A stretch of DNA of 8,938 nt from Chloroflexota bacterium. GTDB lineage: Bacteria; Chloroflexota; Anaerolineae; Fen-1058. The position numbers and the translations under genes were made by a program. The DNA is taken from positions 1 through 8,938 of the forward strand of contig JACRBO010000406.1 in the NCBI GenBank assembly GCA_016219235.1, given 5' to 3'. Each line of letters opens with the position of its first letter. Position 1 is the stretch's first letter. The notes below the pieces were generated by a model that was not told the origin of the DNA, ran no database searches, and saw only the letters and a list, made by a program, of their open reading frames with translations. Shown piece by piece: positions 1-8,828 of the stretch.

Positions 1-1587
<1,587 letters not shown>

Positions 1588-1591
1588 GCCA

Positions 1592-1598
1592 CACCTCC
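1592..1598 (-). promoter_or_regulatory. Shine-Dalgarno site of infB
   Basis: The minus strand reads GGAGGTG followed by TGGC and the ATG at 1587, so core GGAGG sits 6 nt from the start codon. This is the best ribosome binding site in the window. It fixes the infB start and argues against any missing N-terminal extension. Confidence 0.85.
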
Positions 1599-1656
1599 AA
1601 GTGTGCGCCGATCACCGCAACGTGCCGACCGAACAGATTGGCCGACGGCGCAGGCC

Positions 1657-1688
1657 GGATCGCTCGATTCGTTCGCACTCGATCGACC
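1657..1688 (-). other. Imperfect stem-loop in ylxR-infB gap (weak)
   Basis: The 150-nt spacer between ylxR and infB (1588-1737) holds no ORF I can support. In the minus-strand RNA, the segment 1688-1679 (GGTCGATCGA) can pair with 1667-1657 (TCGAGCGATCC), with one mismatch and one bulge, around an 11-nt loop. There is no T-run after it, so it does not look like a terminator. The region is rich in TCGA-type words, so chance pairing is quite possible. Confidence 0.2.
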
Positions 1689-1737
1689 GACCCGGAGAGG
1701 GGGCAGCGAGCGAGGCGTTTAAGGCGGTTCGATGAAG

Positions 1738-2061
1738 TTAGTCACGGCGCCAGGTAGCGGATTCATTGTCGTTTGGCAGCGCTGCCGCAAAAGCCTGCAG
1801 CTCAGCCCGATCGGCCTCACCGATCTGCGGCACTTTCAGCGCGTGAGCGAGTCGCCCTCCGGCTAAGGCTAATTGCCAACACTCCAAACTGGCATGCCCA
1901 TACGCGCCGCGGCCGGGTCGTTTGCCGGTCGGGTCAACACACACTTGCCCGTTCGCGGCTCGAACCACGCGCACCATTTGACGCTTGCCCTGCACCTGCC
2001 TGCAACTGATGCAGGTGCGCTGCGGAATGTGCTTGCCAGCCATGCTCTTAAACACCGCCAC
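1738..2061 (-). CDS. ylxR: YlxR/RnpM family RNA-binding protein (DUF448)
   Basis: This small basic protein of 107 residues belongs to the YlxR family, encoded between nusA and infB in many bacteria. The B. subtilis member is reported to modulate RNase P (RnpM), and others are described as nucleoid or RNA binding. Family hallmarks are IPQRTCISC (12-20, paired Cys17/Cys20), the basic stretch MVRVVR (29-34), DPTGKRPGRGAYG (43-55) and Cys61 in the SLEC segment. The tail after about residue 85 is polar and not clearly conserved. The longest frame begins with GTG at 2061, which lacks a convincing ribosome binding site. An ATG at 2043 would give MAGKHIPQRTC, closer to the usual family start, and has GGCGGTG about 9 nt upstream, so the true start may be 2043. 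It lies 42 nt (or 60 nt) after nusA, consistent with co-transcription. It ends with TAA. Confidence 0.92.
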   Translation of the reverse strand: MAVFKSMAGKHIPQRTCISCRQVQGKRQMVRVVRAANGQVCVDPTGKRPGRGAYGHASLECWQLALAGGRLAHALKVPQIGEADRAELQAFAAALPNDNESATWRRD

Positions 2062-2103
2062 GCCGCCAGACTGATGATAGCCCGGCGGCGCGGTTTCGAT
2101 TAG

Positions 2104-4083
2104 CTAAATGTCCTCGTCAAGGCCGAACAGGTCGCCGCGGCCACGGCCGGCCTTGCGCTGTTTCTTCGCGACCACCACGCCGGTGGATTCATCCAGCACC
2201 AGCATGCGATCCTTGCGCTTGACTTTCTTCTTGCCAGTCTTGCGATCGATCTCGTCGTCGTCTTCGCTCTCTTCGACGACCTCGCCGGACGCCACGCCGA
2301 CCGGGGCCAGTTCGCTTTCACCGGCCGGTTTGACCGCCGCCGGGCTGGTTTCGGGTGCTGCCGCTTCAATCACGGCTGTCGGCGTCTCGGCCGGAACCGT
2401 GGCCGCCGGCGCCACTTCGGCCACCGCCTCAGCCGCTGCGGCCGGTATTGCGACGGGCGCTTCCGCCACAGGTTCAGGTACAACGGGTGTCGGCTCGGGC
2501 AGGGGCACCAGGCCCAGACCCCTGTCTTCAATCGCCTGCTTGATCTCGGTTAAGCCCTTGGGGCCAATACCATCGATCACCAGCATCGCTTCGTCACCGG
2601 TGGCAAGGCGTTCGTGGATCTGGCCGACGTTCGTCAGGCCGGAGCGTTCGATGTGGCTTAGTACGCGCGGGCTAATGCCCAGATCGACCACGGGCGTACT
2701 GTACGCGGTGATTGGAATACGCGCGCGATAGAGATTGACGGCATCCTGCTTCGAGGTATCAAGGCCTTCGGGCGCTGCCACCACGATCGGTTTTTCAACC
2801 ATCAGGGCCGCTGCGGCTGCTCTGGCTTGTTCACGCTCGGCTTGCTTGCGCGCCTGGATCGTGTGGTGGATACCATCGAGCAGCTGCTTGATCGTCTGGA
2901 GTTCTTCGGCATTCCACGGCAATGATTGCTCGGCGTGGCGCTGCAGAGCCTGTTTTACCAATAGGGCATAAGCCGCGGCCGGACCCAGCCGCTCTCGCAG
3001 GGCAAGATCGTTTTCCACCAGAGCGACGGCATCGCGGGCGGCTTCGGTCGAGCCTTTGATGTCAATGCGCCAGGCGGTCAGCTTGGCGGCCAGGCGGGCG
3101 TTTTGGCCCTCACGACCAATGGCCAGTGAGAGTTGATCGTCGGGCACGACAACTAACGCGATCTTGCCGTCCCGGGGATCGTCTTCCGGGTGAACGGTGA
3201 GCACGCGCGCGGGCGAGAGGGCCTTCTGGATGTACATCGCCGGCTCGGGACTCCATTCGATGACGTCGATCTTCTCGCCGCCCAACTCCGACACGATCGA
3301 CTGGATGCGCACCCCGCGCATCCCGACGCACGCGCCCACCGGATCGATGCCGGGCTGCGCAGCGGCGACGGCGAGCTTAGAGCGCGCCCCGGCTTCTCGG
3401 GCGATCGACTTGATCTCGACCGTGCCGTTGTAAATTTCCGGGACTTCCAGTTCCAGCAGACGGCGCAACATGTTCTTGTGGGCGCGGCTGACGATGATCT
3501 GCGGGCCGCGGCTGCTCTTGCGCACTTCCATGACGTAGGCGCGCAGGCGCTGATGCATCTGATAGCGCTCGCTGGGCACCTGTTCTTTCTTGGGCATCAA
3601 GGCTTCGGTGCGGCCCAAATTCAGGGTAATGCCCGGCCCGCCGATGCTCTGCACGACGCCATTGATAATTTCGCCTTCGCGCTCGGCGTACAGGTTGTAC
3701 TGCGCGTCACGCTCGGCCTCACGGATTCGCTGCAAGATCACCTGTTTGGCGGTCTGCGCGGCAATACGGCCAAAGCCTTCGGGCGTGGATTCCACCATGA
3801 CCATGTCGCCGAGTTTGGCGTCTGGCACGATCTGCTGCGCCAGATCGATCGTCACCTCAGTGCGGACGTCCTGCACGATTTCGGTAACTTCTTTTTCGGC
3901 GTAGATTTGGGCCAGGCCGGTCTGCCCGTCGATGACGGCGGTGATGTTCTGAGCGCTCGACGCATTGACATCGCGTCGATAGGCGCTGACCAGGGCCGTG
4001 GTCAAGGCTTCCAGCACAACCTCTTTGGGCAGATTGCGCTCACTGCATATTTGATTGAATGCGAGTAAGAACTCACTCTTCAT
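2104..4083 (-). CDS. nusA: Transcription termination/antitermination factor NusA with long C-terminal extension
   Basis: NusA binds RNA polymerase and nascent RNA and modulates pausing, intrinsic termination and antitermination. The 659-residue product is much longer than the usual 350-500. The N-terminal polymerase-binding domain is about 1-125 (MKSEFLLAFNQICSERNLPK). An S1 domain follows at about 135-200, then KH1 at about 225-290 (DPVGACVGMRGVRIQSI) and KH2 at about 300-345 (IGREGQNARLAAKLTAW). After a helical, Arg/Ala-rich stretch (345-430) comes a helix-hairpin-helix module at about 460-525 (LGISPRVLSHIERSGLTNVG; IDGIGPKGLTEIKQAIED) resembling the RNA polymerase alpha C-terminal domain. 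Residues 527-610 are Pro/Ala/Glu-rich and probably disordered. The end is Lys/Arg-rich, then acidic (614-659). ATG at 4083 is fixed by an in-frame TAG six codons upstream. The gene has its own promoter and a leader hairpin. rimP, its common upstream partner, is absent. Confidence 0.98.
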   Translation of the reverse strand: MKSEFLLAFNQICSERNLPKEVVLEALTTALVSAYRRDVNASSAQNITAVIDGQTGLAQIYAEKEVTEIVQDVRTEVTIDLAQQIVPDAKLGDMVMVESTPEGFGRIAAQTAKQVILQRIREAERDAQYNLYAEREGEIINGVVQSIGGPGITLNLGRTEALMPKKEQVPSERYQMHQRLRAYVMEVRKSSRGPQIIVSRAHKNMLRRLLELEVPEIYNGTVEIKSIAREAGARSKLAVAAAQPGIDPVGACVGMRGVRIQSIVSELGGEKIDVIEWSPEPAMYIQKALSPARVLTVHPEDDPRDGKIALVVVPDDQLSLAIGREGQNARLAAKLTAWRIDIKGSTEAARDAVALVENDLALRERLGPAAAYALLVKQALQRHAEQSLPWNAEELQTIKQLLDGIHHTIQARKQAEREQARAAAAALMVEKPIVVAAPEGLDTSKQDAVNLYRARIPITAYSTPVVDLGISPRVLSHIERSGLTNVGQIHERLATGDEAMLVIDGIGPKGLTEIKQAIEDRGLGLVPLPEPTPVVPEPVAEAPVAIPAAAAEAVAEVAPAATVPAETPTAVIEAAAPETSPAAVKPAGESELAPVGVASGEVVEESEDDDEIDRKTGKKKVKRKDRMLVLDESTGVVVAKKQRKAGRGRGDLFGLDEDI

Positions 4084-4084
4084 A

Positions 4085-4100
4085 AGCGGCTGCCGCTCCT
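4085..4100 (-). promoter_or_regulatory. nusA ribosome binding site with intervening mini-hairpin
   Basis: AGGAG at 4100-4096 is the only Shine-Dalgarno-like sequence before nusA, but it lies 12 nt from the ATG, longer than the usual 5-9. The spacer contains AGCGG-CAG-CCGCT (4097-4085), a perfect 5-bp GC-rich stem with a 3-nt loop. If folded it would either shorten the effective spacing or hide the last two bases of the AGGAG site. Confidence 0.5.
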
Positions 4101-4138
4101 ACTGATAGACTCAAACATACCGGGTTCGACGTGCCTAC

Positions 4139-4169
4139 AGAACAAAGAAAGTGGGGGTTGCCCACTTTC
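4139..4169 (-). terminator. Intrinsic terminator/attenuator hairpin in nusA leader
   Basis: The minus-strand RNA can form a perfect 9-bp stem, GAAAGTGGG (4169-4161) with CCCACTTTC (4155-4147), around the 5-nt loop CAACC. It is followed directly by TTTGTTCTG (4146-4138). The opposite strand lacks a T-run, so the hairpin is oriented to act on minus-strand transcripts. It lies about 25 nt downstream of the predicted nusA start site and about 55 nt before the start codon. It could therefore attenuate nusA transcription, and would also stop read-through from the kinase gene. The T-run is interrupted, suggesting a weak or factor-assisted terminator. Confidence 0.75.
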
Positions 4170-4200
4170 CGGTTCGCTACCTAACCTGCACTACGCCCCG

Positions 4201-4229
4201 ATTATAGCAGAGCGCTTAGGTTTTGACAA
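4201..4229 (-). promoter_or_regulatory. Sigma-70-type promoter of the nusA operon
   Basis: On the minus strand, TTGTCA (4229-4224, five of six matches to the -35 consensus) is separated by exactly 17 nt from TATAAT (4206-4201, perfect -10). TGC directly before the -10 forms an extended -10 element. Transcription would start near 4194-4192 and give a leader of about 110 nt that contains the hairpin at 4169-4147. This is the strongest promoter-like sequence I see in the window. Confidence 0.85.
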
Positions 4230-4247
4230 GGTTTTTGCGCGGTGGTC

Positions 4248-4307
4248 AACTGGTGACTGGTAACTGGTCAACTGGCGACTGTTCGACCGATTACCGATTG
4301 ACCGATT
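4248..4307. repeat. Heptamer short tandem repeats between kinase gene and nusA
   Basis: On the plus strand, AACTGGT (4248), GACTGGT (4255), AACTGGT (4262), AACTGGC (4270, after one inserted C) and GACTGTT (4277) are five near-identical 7-mers. They are followed by ACCGATT at 4286, 4293 and 4301 (one inserted G before the last). The array fills the space between the kinase stop codon and the nusA promoter and does not extend into either. It resembles short tandemly repeated heptamers known from intergenic regions of cyanobacteria and some other bacteria. Function is unknown. Confidence 0.8.
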
Positions 4308-4311
4308 ATCT

Positions 4312-7300
4312 CTACTCCTCTGCCACCTTCAACGTGAATGAGAACTCGCTGCCACCGCCGGGTGCGTCGTCAACCCAGATTTGGCCGCCGTGAGCTTCTA
4401 GGGCCAGGCGGCAGAAGCTCAACCCCAGGCCAGTGCCGCGCCGCCGGCTAACCTGTTCGGGGAGTTGCACGAAGCGCTCGAAGATGCGAGTGCGAAATTC
4501 AGCTGGAATACCGGGACCTGTGTCACGCACGGCGCAGCGCACAAAGGCGGGATTGACTGCCCAGCGCTCGGCCAGCACGTTGATCTGCCCGCTGGCCGGC
4601 GTGAATTTCAGCGCGTTGTCCAGCAGATTGGTGAGTACGCGCCCGAGTTTGTCTTCATCACCCAGCACCCGCGGCAAATCATGGGCGACCTGCTGCCGAA
4701 TGATGATCTCTGCCTCCTGGGCCAACGGGATAAGGTGTGCAACGGCGGTCTGGACCAGCGTGCCCAGCGACATCGGCCGCACATCGACCAGTGCCTGTCC
4801 CGACGTCAATTTGCTAATGTCCAGCAATGAGTTAACCAAGTTGAGCAACTTGTTCGTGCTGCGAATGCTGATGGTTAGCGCCTGGCTCTCGTCGGAGTCG
4901 GGTTGGTCGGGTTTAACCATGTCTTTCAGCATGTAGAGGCCGCCCAGGATACTGGTGAGCGGACTGCGCAGATCGTGCACGATGGTGTTGGTCAGTTCGT
5001 CGCGCAATTGCTGTAATTCGCGCTCTTCAGTCACGTCACGCAGCACTAACATCCAGCCGATGGGTTGTTGCCGCGCATCGCGCACCGGCAAACAGGCCCG
5101 TTCGACATAGCGCTCCGCGTGAGTGGACTCATTACTGGCGAGCCGGGGCAGGGCAAAGGTTTCTTTGGGCCAATCGATCTGTTGGCCGGTCTGCAACTGC
5201 TGCAGCGTGGTCCACACCGCGGCTGGTGATAGCCCCAACTTGGCGGCCAGCTGGACGTTGGCATGATCGAGCAAGTCTTGCAGCGTATGACCTTCCAGAT
5301 CGGCGCGTGGCAGGCCCCACATTTGCTCTAGTTCAGGATTGACTAGCAAGATGTGGCTGGCGGGGTCAAACATCAAGATGCCGTCATGGGCACTGTTGAG
5401 AATGGCCTGAACTTGATCGCGCCCGTTGGCCGTGGCGGCAAAGAGCCGCGCATTGTCGATGGCGATGGCGGCCTGATTGGCAAGCGCAGTGATGACCTGC
5501 TGCCCGTCGGCGTCAAAATGATGGGGCGTGAAGCTGTTGACATAGAGCACGCCCAGCGGGTGACCGCGACTGACCAGCGGAGCGGCGATGAGCGATCGGA
5601 CACCGGCGGCGCGCAGGATCGGGTTAAGATCAGGCTCGGTGACTGTGTCATCAAGCAGAATAGGCAGCGACTCGTCGATCACGCGCCGGGTCAGGCCGGT
5701 CCGCCGGATCTGTGGCGCGCTTGACCAGTCAGCCGACGCTCCCAGGTGATAGGCGCGCTCGAACGTGTCCTGTTCCGCATCGTACAGGTAGACGGTCACG
5801 CTGTCGGCGTCAGTGATGGTGCGCGCCGTGATGCTGATGCGACGCAGAACTTCGTGCAGATCGACGCTGGCGGTCAGCGCCAGGCTGGCCTGATACAGCT
5901 GGCTCAGTTCATTGATGCGGCGAGCGCGATCGTCGAACAGGCGCGCATTCTGCACGGCTATGGCTGCCTGGTTGGCCAGTGTCTGAGCCAGCCGCAGTTC
6001 GTCGGGACTGAAGGATCGATCGGGCCGGCTGTCTGCCCACACGACTGCGCCGATGACTTCGTTGATTGCGATCAGCGGCACGGTGAGCAGCGCATGCAGC
6101 TCGTGCTCGCGCAGCAGGTTCAACTGGATCGGGTCGGCGCCGGGATCGGCGCGATAAACGATCAGTGGTTCACGGCGTTCAAGCCTGGCCTGTGTGGCCA
6201 GGAAGTCGGCCAGACGATACGTCGCCGGTAGATCTGGGGCGGATGAGGGCGCGACTTCCCGGTTGGGGTATTGGCCGATGATTTCCATCAACCCGGTGGC
6301 CGGCCGCAAGAGCGTCAGCGCACAGAAGGTTGAGTCAAGCGCGCGGGCAATTTGCCGGGTGAGTTCGCGGCCCAGTTGCTGCAGATCAAGAATCGAAGTG
6401 AGTTGCTGGCCGATGGTATACAGGCTTTCCATTTCGCCCAGGCGCGTCTGCGCATTGCGATAGAGCTGTGCGTTGTGCAAGGCAATGGCCGCTTGCGTGG
6501 CGAGCTGGCCGACGAAATCGGCAGCCGACTGATCAAATTGATCAACCTGCGTGCCCTCCAGATTGATGATGCCCAGGATGCGATCGTCTTGTTGAATGGG
6601 CACCACCAGTTCCGATTGGACAGCGGCCTCGACCGAGACGTAGTCTGGATCAAGGTGCACATTGCTCACCCGTTGCAGCTGGCCCGATCGAATGGCGCGG
6701 CCCACCAGGCCGCGGGTTACCGGCCAATCGGCTCCGAGGATGGCGTTGGCGCGTTCCGCGCTGTAGCCCAGAGTGACGGTGACGCGGGTTACTTGCCGAT
6801 CGGGGCGCCATAGGCCGATGAGACCATAACTGGCCCCGGTGGCTTGCATGGCGCGCTGCAGCACACGCTGAATCACTTGATCGAAATCGAGCGAGGCTGA
6901 TAGATCGCGGCCCAGCTGTTCCAGGGCGGCTAGCTGCTCGATGCGGCGAGTCAGGGCCTCGTCGGCGCGGCTGTAGCGTTTGGCATTGACGACCGCGATG
7001 GCCGCTTGATTGGCGAAGGTGTTGAGTAGATCGATCTCGGCCAGCGTAAAGTGATGCGCGTCGGCGTAGTAGATGGTTAGCCCGCCAATCGCCTGGGCGT
7101 GCGTCTGCAAAGGCATGTCGGCAAAAGCACGAAAGCCCTCGGTGTCGGCTGTGGCGCGAAAGCCGCTCAGGCGTGGATCGGTGCGCACATCGTCCACAAT
7201 CAGGGGTTGACGCGTGATGACGACCAGGGTGCGGCCATCCGGATCAACCGGCAGCGCCTTCGACAACGCGATGTACTGCGGACTCAAATTGTGCGAGGCG

Positions 7301-8748
7301 GCCAGCGACACGGTTTGACCGGCCTCATCCGTCAGAAAAATGGCCGCCTTCTGATTGCCCATGACGCGCCCGACTGAAGTGACGATGATGTCGAGCACGC
7401 GGCTCAGATCGAGCGTGGAGTTGAGGGCCATTGAGACGGAGTTGAGGATGGCCAGGTTGGTGGTGTGATGGCGTGCGGTGATGTAGGTCTGGGCATTATG
7501 GATGGCGGCAGCCGCCTGTGCGGCGATGGCGACCAGAATATCCCGATGGGCCGCCGTGTATCGATCGGGGTGTTCCATGTTCTGGACCCCAATCGCGCCC
7601 AGCACATCATCGCCGAACACAATCGGCACACCCAGCCACGCTTGCGCCAGGGGGCCGCCGGGCTGAATGCCAAGTTGCTCCAGCACCGCGCGCACATTGT
7701 GCTGAATCAGCAGCGGACGGCGCGTGGCGATGACGTGTTCAGTGAGGCCCGGCCCAAAGGCGCGGCTGTTATAGCGCGTTCGGACGCCGTCTTCATACGC
7801 CAGCGGAAAGACCAGTTGACTGTCGCCGCCGTTGTACAAAGCGACGTAGAAATAAGCTGCGTCCATGAGCTGGCGCGTCTGTTGGTAGACGGCTTCCAAC
7901 ACTTCCGGCAATTCCAGGCTATTCGCGACGGCCTGGCCCAGGATACTGAGCGAGTTGAGTTCACGCACCCGTTGCTCCAGCCGCGCCCGGGCGCGGCTGA
8001 GATTGTGGATCAGTCCCATGACGACGATCATCAGCACGCAGAATGAGGCGAAGACCAGCGTAGGCGTGTTGAGATACGCGGATGCGATCAAGATGGCAAA
8101 GAAGATCGGCAGCACTTCCAGCCGGGTCACAGTGCGCCAGTGGCGGCGGATATAGTCGCGGACACGGTTGCCTTCCAGCCGGTGATACAGTGCAAAAATG
8201 CTGTAATTGGTCAGGAGATAGCCGCCAAACAAACCCAACAACGGCACCAACTGCGCCGCAAAATCGACCATGATCCATTGGCTCTGGCCAGGTTCGACGA
8301 TTGGGATACGACCACCGCTGAAGCGATAGAGCATGCCGCCGACCAGGAGGCTTAACCCATGCAGCGACAAATTGCTGCCGGCGGTCACCAACGCATGCCG
8401 CTGGCCGCGTGGCGTGAAACTGAGTGTCTCGGGAATGAGGTGGCGCAGCCCTTCACCCAGCAGCACGCCAATCATGGTGATCAGCGCGGCGGGGCCTAGG
8501 CCCAGCGCCAGAAACGACGCGGCGATGATGATGCTGCCGAAGTTGGCATCGCCAGACTCAAAGGAGACACCCAGGTTGATGGCCGTAGCGAGGGTGATGA
8601 TCCAGATAACGTGCACCCACCATGCCACAGCGGCGGGCGACGTCCCGATGACGATGGCACACCCGATGAACGTCGCCAGCCCCAGGATCAGGGCGGCAAG
8701 CTCGTCAGGTTGGATGGGGCGGCGAGCAGACGATTCAGCCATCGACAT
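4312..8748 (-). CDS. Membrane-bound multi-GAF/PAS sensor histidine kinase (orphan)
   Basis: This 1478-residue hybrid-free sensor kinase should autophosphorylate on a histidine and pass the phosphate to an unknown response regulator. An N-terminal membrane region (about 17-248, some 7-8 hydrophobic helices, no signal peptide) is followed by a short coiled coil (about 250-265). Five GAF domains lie at about 279-422, 445-592, 620-763, 788-938 and 961-1103, each ending in a near-identical exit helix of the type LANQAAIAxxNARLF. A PAS domain follows (about 1111-1240). HisKA has H-box NTIVHDLRSPLTSI (His1258), and the ATPase domain has NLLDNALKFTP (Asn1378), DTGPGI (1409-1414), FERF and GTGLGLS (1438-1444), so the catalytic residues look intact. 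No receiver domain is fused. The GAF domains lack the usual bilin-binding cysteine pattern, so a phytochrome role is unlikely; the ligand is unknown. ATG at 8748 is the first possible start (in-frame TAG 9 nt upstream); 8742 is an alternative. No clear ribosome site is seen. Confidence 0.95.
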   Translation of the reverse strand: MSMAESSARRPIQPDELAALILGLATFIGCAIVIGTSPAAVAWWVHVIWIITLATAINLGVSFESGDANFGSIIIAASFLALGLGPAALITMIGVLLGEGLRHLIPETLSFTPRGQRHALVTAGSNLSLHGLSLLVGGMLYRFSGGRIPIVEPGQSQWIMVDFAAQLVPLLGLFGGYLLTNYSIFALYHRLEGNRVRDYIRRHWRTVTRLEVLPIFFAILIASAYLNTPTLVFASFCVLMIVVMGLIHNLSRARARLEQRVRELNSLSILGQAVANSLELPEVLEAVYQQTRQLMDAAYFYVALYNGGDSQLVFPLAYEDGVRTRYNSRAFGPGLTEHVIATRRPLLIQHNVRAVLEQLGIQPGGPLAQAWLGVPIVFGDDVLGAIGVQNMEHPDRYTAAHRDILVAIAAQAAAAIHNAQTYITARHHTTNLAILNSVSMALNSTLDLSRVLDIIVTSVGRVMGNQKAAIFLTDEAGQTVSLAASHNLSPQYIALSKALPVDPDGRTLVVITRQPLIVDDVRTDPRLSGFRATADTEGFRAFADMPLQTHAQAIGGLTIYYADAHHFTLAEIDLLNTFANQAAIAVVNAKRYSRADEALTRRIEQLAALEQLGRDLSASLDFDQVIQRVLQRAMQATGASYGLIGLWRPDRQVTRVTVTLGYSAERANAILGADWPVTRGLVGRAIRSGQLQRVSNVHLDPDYVSVEAAVQSELVVPIQQDDRILGIINLEGTQVDQFDQSAADFVGQLATQAAIALHNAQLYRNAQTRLGEMESLYTIGQQLTSILDLQQLGRELTRQIARALDSTFCALTLLRPATGLMEIIGQYPNREVAPSSAPDLPATYRLADFLATQARLERREPLIVYRADPGADPIQLNLLREHELHALLTVPLIAINEVIGAVVWADSRPDRSFSPDELRLAQTLANQAAIAVQNARLFDDRARRINELSQLYQASLALTASVDLHEVLRRISITARTITDADSVTVYLYDAEQDTFERAYHLGASADWSSAPQIRRTGLTRRVIDESLPILLDDTVTEPDLNPILRAAGVRSLIAAPLVSRGHPLGVLYVNSFTPHHFDADGQQVITALANQAAIAIDNARLFAATANGRDQVQAILNSAHDGILMFDPASHILLVNPELEQMWGLPRADLEGHTLQDLLDHANVQLAAKLGLSPAAVWTTLQQLQTGQQIDWPKETFALPRLASNESTHAERYVERACLPVRDARQQPIGWMLVLRDVTEERELQQLRDELTNTIVHDLRSPLTSILGGLYMLKDMVKPDQPDSDESQALTISIRSTNKLLNLVNSLLDISKLTSGQALVDVRPMSLGTLVQTAVAHLIPLAQEAEIIIRQQVAHDLPRVLGDEDKLGRVLTNLLDNALKFTPASGQINVLAERWAVNPAFVRCAVRDTGPGIPAEFRTRIFERFVQLPEQVSRRRGTGLGLSFCRLALEAHGGQIWVDDAPGGGSEFSFTLKVAEE

Positions 8749-8828
8749 CGGCGGCTACTTGGCGGGCGGCGAGGCCCGCAATTTGAGACGATCTATCGAC
8801 CAGTCTGGCGCAAGATTAAGCAGAGGCG

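Noticed and set aside
1992..2018. 8-bp inverted repeat GCACCTGC/GCAGGTGC within ylxR
   Set aside because: It overlaps the codons for the conserved Cys-x-x-Cys segment, where repeated TGC and CAG codons produce symmetry. There is no sign of a regulatory role.
3190..4068. 292-codon plus-strand open frame opposite nusA
   Set aside because: It is antisense to the conserved NusA N-terminal, S1 and KH1 regions, has no recognisable domain, and its composition follows from the codon bias of nusA.
5440..7914. Possible phytochrome or cyanobacteriochrome chromophore domain among the GAFs
   Set aside because: The few cysteines (for example Cys809) are not in a bilin-attachment context and no PHY domain is present.
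7465..8046. 193-codon plus-strand open frame opposite the kinase gene
   Set aside because: Antisense shadow of the first GAF domain and membrane-GAF linker, with no domain or ribosome binding site that I can support.
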